DNA of 64,000 nucleotides from an uncultured Acetatifactor sp. (lineage in GTDB: Bacteria; Bacillota; Clostridia; Lachnospirales; Lachnospiraceae), in the NCBI GenBank assembly GCA_947625675.1, contig CANQPH010000006.1, positions 26,553 through 90,552 of the forward strand, written 5' to 3'. The notes below the pieces were generated by a model, which was not told the DNA's origin, did not search any database, and saw only the letters and a program-made list of their open reading frames with translations. Below, in pieces: positions 50,349 through 58,993 of this stretch; the first letter of the stretch is position 1, and the number at the start of each line of letters is the position of its first letter. Made by a program: the position numbers and the translations under genes.

Positions 50349-52379
50349 ATGTTGAAAAAGAAAAACCGGCAGACGCTGCTGTCTTATGGGGCCTTGCTGC
50401 TTTGTCCGGTCATTACTTTTTATTTGTTTGATTTGTACACTCACAATCCCTTTACCAGCATGAGCTGGCAGACTCAGCTGTTGAACATTGTTTTTTATGA
50501 GTTGTCGGGGGTGCTCTTGTTCGGTGTGTTGCGCACCCTGCGTCTGGCCCTGATGCTGCAGAGCGCTTTGTTCATGGTCCTGGGTCTGGCCAATTATTTT
50601 GTGCTGGATTTCCGGTCTGCGCCCATCATGCCCTGGGATATTTACTCCATCAACACGGCGGCCAGCGTGGCCGGAGATTTCACCTACAGCCTGGGGCGGG
50701 AAGCGGTGCTGGTGCTCCTGGGCTTCGTCCTGCTGTTATGTATGGAGAGCCACGCCAAATTGAAGGCGCCGGGGCGTTTCCGATTCCGGCTGCTCCTGAT
50801 CTTGCTGCCCCTGCTGCTTTTGTGGGGATATACGGACATGATCCAGGACGATGGCTTCATTCAAAGCTTCGGCCTGTATGACAAGCTTTTCACTCCTACA
50901 GTGATGAACAAGCGGGACGGAAACGTGGTGGCCTTCGTCATGGAGATGGAGTATCTGGACGTTGAGGTGCCGGAAGGATATTCCGCCCAGGAGGCGGGAG
51001 AGTTTTACGAATCCTGGAAAACGGAAGAGTACGGTCAGGCCTTGGCGGAGCCGGAGAGCCTGCGCCGCCCCAACCTCATCGTCATTATGGACGAGGCTTT
51101 TTCGGACCTGGGGGTGCTGGGAGAAGTGCCCTCCAACATGGACTATATGCCCTTTTTACATAGCCTGCAGAAGGCGGCCTGGGACGGGGAAAAGAACGAT
51201 TTGCAGGAAATTGCGGAAAATGCGGAACTGGGATATCTGAATGTTTCCGTGCTGGGCGGGAATACTGCCAATACGGAGTTCGAGTTTCTGACGGGACATT
51301 CCCTGCAGTTTCTGCCCCAGGGCAGCGTGGCCTATCAGCAGTATTTGAAAACGCCCCAGCCTTCCCTGGTGTCTTATTTGAAGGATTTGGGCTATACGGC
51401 CCAGGCCGTTCATCCTTATAATGCCAGCGGCTGGGAGCGGAACCGGGTGTATCCCCTCCTGGGTTTTGACCAGTTTTTTTCTCAAAAAAATTTCACCACC
51501 AGGGATTCGGTGATCCGGGGATATCTTTCCGATGAGGCTTGTTTCGACAAGATCCGCAGCCTCTATGAGCGGAAAAAAAAGGGAACCCCCCTTTTCGTGT
51601 TCGCCGTGACCATGCAGAACCATGGCGGCTACACGGAAAGCTATGATAATTTTACCCCGGACGTGACGGTGGAGAACAACACTTCTTCCGTTCTGTCCCG
51701 GTACTTGTCCCTGATCAAGCGCACGGACAGCGCCCTCCAGGAATTGGTGGAGTATTTTGCGGAGGAAGAGGAGGACACGGTGATCGTGTTTTTCGGGGAT
51801 CATCAGCCCGCCACCAATGTGAGCAATCCCATCCTGCGGTTCAACGGGACCGATCCGAACTCCCTGACGGAGGAGGAAAACCTGTTGCGCTACAAGGTGC
51901 CCTACCTGATCTGGAGCAACTTCGACCGGGAGGAAAACTTGTCCCGGGAGGGAACCTCATCCAGGGGAACATCTCCTCAGGAAGTGGCTGCTTCTCAGGA
52001 GGCCTCCGTTTCCTGGGAGGGAACTTTGCCCCGGGAGGGAACTTTGCTCCAGGATGGAACTTCGTCCCGGGAGGAAACTTCTTCCGTCCAGGAGACTTCG
52101 CCCCGGGAGACCAGCGCTGGGTATCTGGCCATTGACGTTCTGGAGGCCTGCGGGCTGCCCCTGCCGCCCTATCAGGCTTACCTGGAGACTTTGCGGCAGG
52201 AGTATCCGGTGGTGAGCGGGATGCGGATCATGGATAAAGAAGGCCGGACGGTCCTGGATTCCCAGATGTCGGAGGAAGAGCAGGACGCCTGCCGGGAGGA
52301 TTTGCTGCCCTATCAGACGCTGCAGTACTATATGTTGTTCGATTACCCGCAGGAGGAATCCTGTTCCCAGGAGGAGTAG
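50349..52379 (+). CDS. LTA synthase family sulfatase-like phosphotransferase
   Basis: The product has 676 residues. Five N-terminal membrane helices (residues about 11-175) are followed by an extracellular alkaline-phosphatase-fold domain: NLIVIMDEAFSD (metal), GGNTANTEFEFLTG (nucleophile Thr), FAVTMQNHGGY and VIVFFGDHQPAT (metal). It transfers glycerol phosphate or a related group to envelope glycolipids. Between LIWSNFD and GYLAIDVLEACG, two normally adjacent parts of the domain, lies a ~55-residue Ser/Thr/Glu repeat insert (about residues 528-588). It is followed 3 bp later by yfhO. Confidence 0.88.
   Translation: MLKKKNRQTLLSYGALLLCPVITFYLFDLYTHNPFTSMSWQTQLLNIVFYELSGVLLFGVLRTLRLALMLQSALFMVLGLANYFVLDFRSAPIMPWDIYSINTAASVAGDFTYSLGREAVLVLLGFVLLLCMESHAKLKAPGRFRFRLLLILLPLLLLWGYTDMIQDDGFIQSFGLYDKLFTPTVMNKRDGNVVAFVMEMEYLDVEVPEGYSAQEAGEFYESWKTEEYGQALAEPESLRRPNLIVIMDEAFSDLGVLGEVPSNMDYMPFLHSLQKAAWDGEKNDLQEIAENAELGYLNVSVLGGNTANTEFEFLTGHSLQFLPQGSVAYQQYLKTPQPSLVSYLKDLGYTAQAVHPYNASGWERNRVYPLLGFDQFFSQKNFTTRDSVIRGYLSDEACFDKIRSLYERKKKGTPLFVFAVTMQNHGGYTESYDNFTPDVTVENNTSSVLSRYLSLIKRTDSALQELVEYFAEEEEDTVIVFFGDHQPATNVSNPILRFNGTDPNSLTEEENLLRYKVPYLIWSNFDREENLSREGTSSRGTSPQEVAASQEASVSWEGTLPREGTLLQDGTSSREETSSVQETSPRETSAGYLAIDVLEACGLPLPPYQAYLETLRQEYPVVSGMRIMDKEGRTVLDSQMSEEEQDACREDLLPYQTLQYYMLFDYPQEESCSQEE
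51930..52116 (+). repeat. In-frame tandem repeat inside the LtaS-like catalytic domain
   Basis: Units of 18-24 bp around GGGAGGGAACTTTGC / TCCCGGGAGGAAACTTC, about eight copies, encode SREGTSS-, PREGTLL- and SWEGTLP-like peptides. Confidence 0.85.
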
Positions 52380-52382
52380 GCA

Positions 52383-55193
52383 TTGAGAGAGAGTTCGATA
52401 AAGTCCAGAGGGCGTATGGGGCAAAAAGGAGGAATTTATCTATTTTTGGCCTTTTTGCTGCCCTTCCTGATTTTGCTTTCCATTTTCGTCCTGAAGGAAA
52501 TCTATCCTTTTGGGGACAGAAGCTTTCTGTTTTCCGACATGTGGCATCAGTACATGCCTTTTTTCACTGAGTTCGTGAGAAAAATCCGGGCGGGAGAGGG
52601 ATTGTCCTATTCTTATAAGGTAGGAATCGGCTCCAACTTCCTGGCCCTTTACGTCTATTATCTGGCCAGCCCCCTCCATTGGCTGGCCCTTCTGGTGCCG
52701 GAAAAATTCCTGATGGAGTTCATGAGCTACCTGGTGGTGGTCAAAACCGGGCTCTGCGGCCTGACCTTCTATTATTATCTCCGGGAGCATTTCGGAATCA
52801 GGGAACGGAAGATAATCGGGACACCGGGGGAAGCCGGGGAGTTCGGGGGTGTTTTCTTCGGCTGTTTCTATGCCTTCTCGGGGTTCATGACGGCTTATAA
52901 CTGGAATATCATGTGGCTGGACTGCGTGATTCTTCTTCCCCTGATCCTGCTGGGGCTGGAGCGGCTGGTGAAGGAAGGCCGCTGCACCCTGTACTGCATC
53001 GCACTGGCCCTGTCCATTTTTACCAACTATTATATCTCCATCATGATCTGCCTTTTTCTGGTGCTGTATTTCCTGGTGTTGCTTTTGATGGAAAAAAGAA
53101 GCTTCCGGGCGGTCTGGCAGTTCGCCTTGTTCTCCCTGTTGGCGGGAGGCATGGCGGCCGCCCTTCTGGTGCCGGAGGTGCTGGCTATCTTGAAGACGGA
53201 TTTCGGGGATATGGATTTCCCGAAGAAGGTGGAATCTTATTTTTCCATTCTGGACGTGCTGGCCAGGCACTGCATGGGGGTGGTCACGGAGCGGGGTCTG
53301 AATCATTGGCCCAACATATACTGCGGCACGGCGGCATTCCTGCTTCTGCCCCTTTATACCCTGTGCGACCGGATCCCGGCCAGGAGGCGGTTCGGATATC
53401 TGGCGCTGGCGGGAGTGCTGCTGGCGAGTTTTTCCTTTAACTTCCTGGATTTCATCTGGCACGGCATGAATTATCCGGATTCCCTGCCGGCCAGACAGTC
53501 CTTTCTCTACATTTTCCTGATCCTGGTCATGTGCTACGGAGCGTACCGGCATCTGGGGGAAATTCCCCGGGAACGGGTGATACACACCTATGTGGGTGCG
53601 GTGGTCTTTTTGCTTTTCGTGGAAAAATTTGTGGAGCAGGAGCATTTCGAGCTGGGGGTGGAATGGCTGAATCTGGCGTTTGTGACGGCTTACGCCATCC
53701 TGCTGTATCTTTTTCATAACTGCGGGCCGGGGCTCCGGCGGGAGATCCTGACGGCGGTATGCCTGACCGTGGTGATCGCCGAGGTGGGGATCAATACCTA
53801 TTTTACCAGCGTGGGCACCACCAGCCGTTCCCAGTACTTGAATCCCTTGCCGAATTACCAGGAACTCTACGAAACCGCACAGGAGAGGGCCCTGGAACAG
53901 GAGAAGGCACTGGATCCGGATTTCTCCGGCCAAGTCTTTTTCCGAATGGAGAAATTTTCCAGGAAGACCAAGAATGACGGGACTTTGGCGGGTTACCCCA
54001 CGGCTTCCGTTTTTTCCTCCACCATGAATTCCTATGTGATGGATCTGTATCAAAGATGGGGGATGCGTCACAGCAAGGTTTATTATTGCTATGACGGTGC
54101 CACTTTTTTCACTTCGGCCCTGCTGAACGTCCGGTATCTCTACGGAGAGGACGGACAGGAGGAAGGACCTCTGTATCGGCTGTTGGACACCGTGGGCGGG
54201 ATCAGTCTCTATGAAGTGGCGGAAACCCTTCCTTTCGGCTATGTGGTTCCTGCCGGGTATGAGCTGAGCTCCGGCTATGACAACGATGGCCTGCGCCTGC
54301 AGAACAACATGGTGCGCAGGCTGGGGATCGAAGAGGATCTGTTTGTAAAGACGGAGGACGGGGGCAGGAAGGAGAGCATCAGCGTCACGGCGGAGGAAGA
54401 GGGATATTATTATGGAATCCTGACGGCTTCCGGCACCAAGGAGATCAAGGTCACGGGAGATGCGGAGCGGGATCTGAAGGATTTGAAAAAGGGCTCTGTG
54501 CTGTACCTGGGATATCTGCAGGAAGGGGATGGGGTGACCCTGGAAAACGGGGACGAGGAGGATGAGACGCCTTCCATTTCCGTGGACGTCTATCGGATGG
54601 AGGAAGAGGTGCTTTCTCAGGCCCTGGCGATGCTGCAAAAGGAGCATCTGACCCATGTGGAATACGATTCCACCCATCTGTCCGGGGAGATCGACCTATC
54701 CCAGGCTGGACGGCTGATCTTGTCCATTCCTCTGGAGGACGGTTGGACCGTGGAAGTGGATGGCAAGGAGACGGAACCCGGCACCTTCGGGGGCACGCTC
54801 ATCGCCCTGGAGTTGGAAGCGGGGCACCACAGCCTGCAAATGTATTACGTGCCTCAGGGGAAATACGAGGGCCTGGCGGTCAGCGGCCTGTCCATTGTGA
54901 TTTTCGTGCTGGTGACTTTGGCGATGCGGGGGAAGAAGAAGAGAGGGATGGAGGAAGAACATGGAGCCTCGGAAGAATATGCAGGAGACGCAGAAGCAGA
55001 CGCTGACGGCGGAGAGCTGGAATCGGGAGACGCAGGGGAAAACGCTGATGGCAGAGACCCAGACATCGGAGATGCGGAAGCAAATGCCGGAGACGGAAAA
55101 TCGGACGCCGGAGATGCAGGAGAGATCCTGGAAACAGGCGGCCAGGATTCCCATGGTGGTGCTGGCCTCCCTGATCATGGCGGCCAACCTTAA
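52383..55193 (+). CDS. YfhO family membrane protein
   Basis: The product has 936 residues. The TTG at 52383 sits 5-7 bp after GGAGGAG; an ATG at 52416 is an alternative. Twelve or more helices and YfhO features are present: IYPFGDRSFLFSDMWHQYMP, YSYKVGIGSNFLALYVYYLA and the long C-terminal extracellular region. YfhO proteins glycosylate lipoteichoic acid, so the gene fits behind the LtaS-like gene. After the last helix the protein continues ~75 residues of acidic Gly/Asp/Ala repeats (GDAEADADGGELESGD) that overlap the next gene in another frame. Confidence 0.88.
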   Translation: MRESSIKSRGRMGQKGGIYLFLAFLLPFLILLSIFVLKEIYPFGDRSFLFSDMWHQYMPFFTEFVRKIRAGEGLSYSYKVGIGSNFLALYVYYLASPLHWLALLVPEKFLMEFMSYLVVVKTGLCGLTFYYYLREHFGIRERKIIGTPGEAGEFGGVFFGCFYAFSGFMTAYNWNIMWLDCVILLPLILLGLERLVKEGRCTLYCIALALSIFTNYYISIMICLFLVLYFLVLLLMEKRSFRAVWQFALFSLLAGGMAAALLVPEVLAILKTDFGDMDFPKKVESYFSILDVLARHCMGVVTERGLNHWPNIYCGTAAFLLLPLYTLCDRIPARRRFGYLALAGVLLASFSFNFLDFIWHGMNYPDSLPARQSFLYIFLILVMCYGAYRHLGEIPRERVIHTYVGAVVFLLFVEKFVEQEHFELGVEWLNLAFVTAYAILLYLFHNCGPGLRREILTAVCLTVVIAEVGINTYFTSVGTTSRSQYLNPLPNYQELYETAQERALEQEKALDPDFSGQVFFRMEKFSRKTKNDGTLAGYPTASVFSSTMNSYVMDLYQRWGMRHSKVYYCYDGATFFTSALLNVRYLYGEDGQEEGPLYRLLDTVGGISLYEVAETLPFGYVVPAGYELSSGYDNDGLRLQNNMVRRLGIEEDLFVKTEDGGRKESISVTAEEEGYYYGILTASGTKEIKVTGDAERDLKDLKKGSVLYLGYLQEGDGVTLENGDEEDETPSISVDVYRMEEEVLSQALAMLQKEHLTHVEYDSTHLSGEIDLSQAGRLILSIPLEDGWTVEVDGKETEPGTFGGTLIALELEAGHHSLQMYYVPQGKYEGLAVSGLSIVIFVLVTLAMRGKKKRGMEEEHGASEEYAGDAEADADGGELESGDAGENADGRDPDIGDAEANAGDGKSDAGDAGEILETGGQDSHGGAGLPDHGGQP
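54960..55135 (+). repeat. Tandem repeat read in two frames by yfhO and yitT
   Basis: ~15-30-bp units based on GGAGACGCAG(A/G)(A/G)GCAGACGC and CGGAGATGC(A/G)GGA. It encodes acidic repeats in the yfhO frame and Glu/Thr/Gln repeats in the next frame. Confidence 0.85.
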
Positions 55194-55974
55194 GAATTTT
55201 GTGCAGGCCGGGGGGCTGTTCCCGGGAGGCTTTACAGGGCTGACCCGGCTGATTCAGCAGGTTTCCATTTTGCTGTGGGATGCGGAGCCTCCTTTTACGC
55301 TGATCAATTTGCTGCTGAACGCAGTTCCCATCGTGATCAGCTATAAGTTCATCGGCAAAAAGTTTACGTCCTATTCCTGTCTGATGATCGTGCTGACCAG
55401 CGTGCTGACGGATCTGCTGCCTTCCCATGTCCTGACCACGGACATTCTCCTGGTGGCGGTGTTCGGCGGCCTGATCAACGGAATCTCTATCAGCATCTGT
55501 CTCTTCGCAGGGGCCACCAGCGGCGGCACGGACTTTATCTCCATTTTCTTGTCGGAACGCTACGGTATCGACGCCTGGAACTATATTTTCATGGGGAACA
55601 TGGTGATCCTGGGCTTTGCGGGGGTCCTGTTCGGCTGGGACAAGGCGCTGTACTCCATTATTTTCCAGTTTGCCTCTACCCAGGTCCTCAACAGTCTGTA
55701 CAGACAGTACCAGAAGCAGACCTTGCTCATCGTGACGGAGAAGCCGGATGAAATCTATCAGCAGATCCGGGAGGTGACCAACCACGACGCCACCTTGATC
55801 AAGGGAACGGGCTGCTATCAGAACAAGGAATGCAATATCCTTTATTCCGTCATCGGGCGGGACGAGGTGCGGAAGGTCACGAATTTGGTGAGAAAGACCG
55901 ACGACAAGGCCTTCGTCAACATCATACGGACGGAAGGCCTGTCGGGTCGGTTCTATCAGAGGCCGAAGGACTAG
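54961..55974 (+). CDS. YitT family membrane protein (DUF161-DUF2179)
   Basis: The product has 337 residues, with GGAGGAAG 5 bp before the ATG. Residues 1-57 are a repeat-derived Gln/Glu/Thr extension. The conserved protein starts near RIPMVVLASLIMAANLKNFV and has five helices (QAGGLFPGGFTGLTRLIQQ, AGATSGGTDFISIFLSERYG). The cytoplasmic C-terminal DUF2179 domain is LLIVTEKPDEIYQQI through NIIRTEGLSGRFYQR. Function is unknown. It overlaps yfhO by 233 bp in the +1 frame. Confidence 0.9.
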   Translation: MEPRKNMQETQKQTLTAESWNRETQGKTLMAETQTSEMRKQMPETENRTPEMQERSWKQAARIPMVVLASLIMAANLKNFVQAGGLFPGGFTGLTRLIQQVSILLWDAEPPFTLINLLLNAVPIVISYKFIGKKFTSYSCLMIVLTSVLTDLLPSHVLTTDILLVAVFGGLINGISISICLFAGATSGGTDFISIFLSERYGIDAWNYIFMGNMVILGFAGVLFGWDKALYSIIFQFASTQVLNSLYRQYQKQTLLIVTEKPDEIYQQIREVTNHDATLIKGTGCYQNKECNILYSVIGRDEVRKVTNLVRKTDDKAFVNIIRTEGLSGRFYQRPKD

Positions 55975-55982
55975 GGATGATT

Positions 55983-57839
55983 TCAGCGGGATATTTGATA
56001 TATTTTTATCCCGAATTGATTGAATGCGGTCATTCCGTCCAGCTCCTTCGGAAGGATGGTGACGGTAACGTTGTCCTTGTCTTGTAAATGGTCTGCGGGA
56101 ATGACATATTCGTCTTCCAGCCAACGTTTATACGGGTTGTGATCGGGGCAATACCATGGCTGTGCGCAGACGACATCACCAACCTGTACGATTGCCAGCT
56201 GGCGTCCTTCTCCCTGATCGCTGACTCGCCGGAGCAGGATTTCGCTGGCATGGCCGACCGGAACCGTAAAGGCGATGGGTTTGGCCCGGCTGCCGGATAA
56301 TGTTACGGCGATGTCGTCATCATCGCCTTCAAAGTAAGAGGTCATGGTTTCTTCCGTTTCGGAAAATTCTTTGATAAGAGTCATGCGGGAATGTCTTCGG
56401 CCATAATAGAACACGGTTCCGGAATGATACATATCCCCATCGTTGCATCCAAAGGATTCAAAAGCAAAATGCAGGCTGTCACAGAAGGGGTAGCAATCCC
56501 CCGGCAGCTGTCTGGTCATGCTCCAATCCTGGTGGTGGAATCCCCTGCCGTCATAACCGCTGGCGGGATTGCACTGGGGCGGGGTGCAGAAGCCCATGCC
56601 GTAACAGGCATAGCTTTCGCTTCCGTCACTCTCGATCTGAGGGGTGCGGATGCCGTCGAAATGAATTCTGGCATCTCCTTCGCAATCCGCCCGTCCGCTC
56701 TCGCAGAAGGGGTAGCCGGTTACGACCGAGCTGATCACGTGCCCGGACACGCCCGAAATGGATGCGATGACGCTGTCCGCACCCTTTGTGTGTTTTTTGA
56801 AATAATAGGGGGTGTTCATGAAATAACCGAAACGGCCGTCGGCATATATTTCATTGTATTTCGATGTGGATTCCACGCAAAAATAATCAAACTCGACATC
56901 GGTGTCGCTGCGGTTTTCAATGGATATTTCGGCTCCATGGAGATAAGGCATGGGGAAATAACAGTAATATCCGCCGTCCGCATCCATGCCCGCATATAAA
57001 TAGGTGACCTGGTGGTATCCCAGCTCATTGGAAAACAGACAGCCCCAGGGCGCTTCCAGATCATTTTGATCATGTCCGTCCCATTTGGCACAAATCCAGA
57101 GGTCTTGTAAATGTTCCCGCACATATTCTTTTGTGCGGACCCTGATCGTCGTGATCAGACTTGCGGCGGAATCGCAGAAAACTCTTTTGATCGAATTGCC
57201 GGATAAAACGAAGGAGGAGGAAAGAGTCCGCAGCTTCCCTGCGGTCGGCAGAGGGTTGCGCCCCGTCTGTCCCCAGAGCTGGGCGAGAAGGCGATATCTG
57301 TCATCTGTGGCGTCAAAACTCCGCACCGGCGTATCCTGTGAGTAGGTGTGATAGATGACGTGGCCCCATCCGCCGTTGGGCGGGAGATTCCCTTCCAGAT
57401 AGAGGTCCGAGGTGACCTTGCAGTGGGAGGTGAACGGCATCGGGACGAAGCTTCTCGCGACGCGGATGGCCGAGGTTTCTCCGTTTGCGTTCGTGATGCC
57501 GGGACCGATGAATTTTCCGGCCAGCGGCTCAATGAACGGGTACCTTTCGCCGAATTGGGAAGGCTTGAGTGTAAATCTCGGCGTTTTTTCTCCGTCAAAG
57601 TAAAAACGAAACGTTGGTTCCGGGCTGGAGATGTACCGATGCTGTACAAAGTTGTAAATGCAGCCGGGGCCATACTGTTCAAAGAGCACCCATTCCTTGT
57701 TTTCATCCTGATAAAGATGCCAGTCCCAATCGGAGTTCCCCCCGGTTTTGTCGATACTGCCCTCATAATGGGCCTTGCGCCCCGGCTTTTGCAGGGGCAG
57801 CGTTTCCGGATGAAGCAGTTCTTCCAATACGTCGATCAT
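55983..57839 (-). CDS. GH172 family (DUF2961) glycoside hydrolase
   Basis: The product has 618 residues from the ATG at 57839 after GGAGG. A DUF2961 core runs from YEGSIDKTGGNSDWDWHLYQ to WGHVIYHTYS and GRGFHHQDWSM, followed by a C-terminal beta region. GH172 enzymes act on difructose dianhydride or alpha-D-arabinofuranosides and fructofuranosides. There is no signal peptide, so it acts in the cytoplasm. It diverges from an AraC regulator, the probable controller, and lies near the GH27 gene. Confidence 0.85.
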   Translation of the reverse strand: MIDVLEELLHPETLPLQKPGRKAHYEGSIDKTGGNSDWDWHLYQDENKEWVLFEQYGPGCIYNFVQHRYISSPEPTFRFYFDGEKTPRFTLKPSQFGERYPFIEPLAGKFIGPGITNANGETSAIRVARSFVPMPFTSHCKVTSDLYLEGNLPPNGGWGHVIYHTYSQDTPVRSFDATDDRYRLLAQLWGQTGRNPLPTAGKLRTLSSSFVLSGNSIKRVFCDSAASLITTIRVRTKEYVREHLQDLWICAKWDGHDQNDLEAPWGCLFSNELGYHQVTYLYAGMDADGGYYCYFPMPYLHGAEISIENRSDTDVEFDYFCVESTSKYNEIYADGRFGYFMNTPYYFKKHTKGADSVIASISGVSGHVISSVVTGYPFCESGRADCEGDARIHFDGIRTPQIESDGSESYACYGMGFCTPPQCNPASGYDGRGFHHQDWSMTRQLPGDCYPFCDSLHFAFESFGCNDGDMYHSGTVFYYGRRHSRMTLIKEFSETEETMTSYFEGDDDDIAVTLSGSRAKPIAFTVPVGHASEILLRRVSDQGEGRQLAIVQVGDVVCAQPWYCPDHNPYKRWLEDEYVIPADHLQDKDNVTVTILPKELDGMTAFNQFGIKIYQISR

Positions 57840-58009
57840 GATTTCCTCCTTCCTTGTTTTCCTGTATTGATCCTGCGGATTCTTTTCAGCCTTGCCAGTC
57901 TCGCCTGGCATACGTTCATTATAAAGCATCCCGCAAAAAAAGAAAATGGAGGATGTCTTTTATAACATGTATTATCTTATAAATATACCTTGATTTACGC
58001 CATATTAAG

Positions 58010-58834
58010 ATGTATTATATGATTAATCTGAAATTTGTGGAAGGGGTTGCCGTGAACATCAATTATGCTTATTATGTCGGGGAACATGACGCACCCAAGG
58101 AATCACATGTTCAAAAGGAACGATGCTATCCCTTTACGGTCATCGTTTGCGTATTGGAGGGGTATTATTATTGCAGAATCGATGGAATCGAATATCGGGT
58201 CGCTCCCGGGGAAACTCTGGTCGTACCGCCGTATGTGTACCATGATATCTGGATGGAGGATGCGGGAAAATTGGATTGGGCCCATGTCGGTGCGGCCGTT
58301 GGGAAAAAGGACGTGCTGTTGTTTTTTCATGTTCCCGTCGTGATTTGCGGCGAAGCTTCCCGGAGCATCAACCGATATATCGTATCTCTGGTAAAAGCGG
58401 AGCGGCAAGGGGAGGCCTTTCGGCAAAGCCTGAAAAAGGACGAATGCATTTCGGGTATCTATGAAATCATTTTGGAACAGTCTGTCCGGCGGGAGACGTT
58501 TGGAAAATATGACGACGTCATATACAGGATACACGATGAAATTGTCGATCATCCGGAGCAAAATTACACCCTGGCCGCCCTGGCGCAAAAGGCGGATTTG
58601 TCCATCGGCACGTTTTCAAGCTGCTTTAGACGGATTTTTGGAAAGAGTCCCATGAAATACGTATTGGAACACAAAATCAAGCATTCCATCATATTGCTGA
58701 TGACGGGGAACAGTGTCAAGGAAACGGCGAGGACTCTCGGATTTTATGACGAATACTATTTTTCAAAGCAATTTAAAAAACAGGTTGGCTGCGCACCGTC
58801 CGAATATGTCAGAACCCATACCCTGGAAGCGTGA
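58010..58834 (+). CDS. AraC-family transcriptional regulator
   Basis: The product has 274 residues (ATG at 58010 or 58019). N-terminal cupin sensor domain (YYYCRIDGIEYRVAPGETLV, PPYVYHDIWMED) and C-terminal double helix-turn-helix (YTLAALAQKADLSIGTFSSC, SVKETARTLGFYDEYYFSKQ) ending in the AraC signature FKKQVGCAPSEYVRTH. It diverges from the GH172 gene and precedes the GH27 gene, so it probably activates sugar-hydrolase genes in response to a carbohydrate. Its codon use is slightly more AT-rich than that of its neighbours. Confidence 0.92.
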   Translation: MYYMINLKFVEGVAVNINYAYYVGEHDAPKESHVQKERCYPFTVIVCVLEGYYYCRIDGIEYRVAPGETLVVPPYVYHDIWMEDAGKLDWAHVGAAVGKKDVLLFFHVPVVICGEASRSINRYIVSLVKAERQGEAFRQSLKKDECISGIYEIILEQSVRRETFGKYDDVIYRIHDEIVDHPEQNYTLAALAQKADLSIGTFSSCFRRIFGKSPMKYVLEHKIKHSIILLMTGNSVKETARTLGFYDEYYFSKQFKKQVGCAPSEYVRTHTLEA

Positions 58835-58881
58835 GACGTTGTACGGGGGCTGGCATTGTCCTGCGGAGCAGACTTGCCGGA

Positions 58882-58975
58882 TGGTTCGCTCGCTGAACGG
58901 GCAATCAGGTGAACGGGCAATCAGGTGAACGGGCAATCGGATGGACGGGCAGTCCGGTAAACGGGCCGCCCGTTC
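58882..58975 (+). repeat. Tandem repeat, 15-16-bp unit, about five copies
   Basis: The unit GGTGAACGGGCAATCA (degenerate, also GGATGGACGGGCAGTCC and GGTAAACGGGCCGCC) lies between the AraC and GH27 stops. Confidence 0.8.
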
Positions 58976-58993
58976 GTCCGGTCATCGTTTTCC

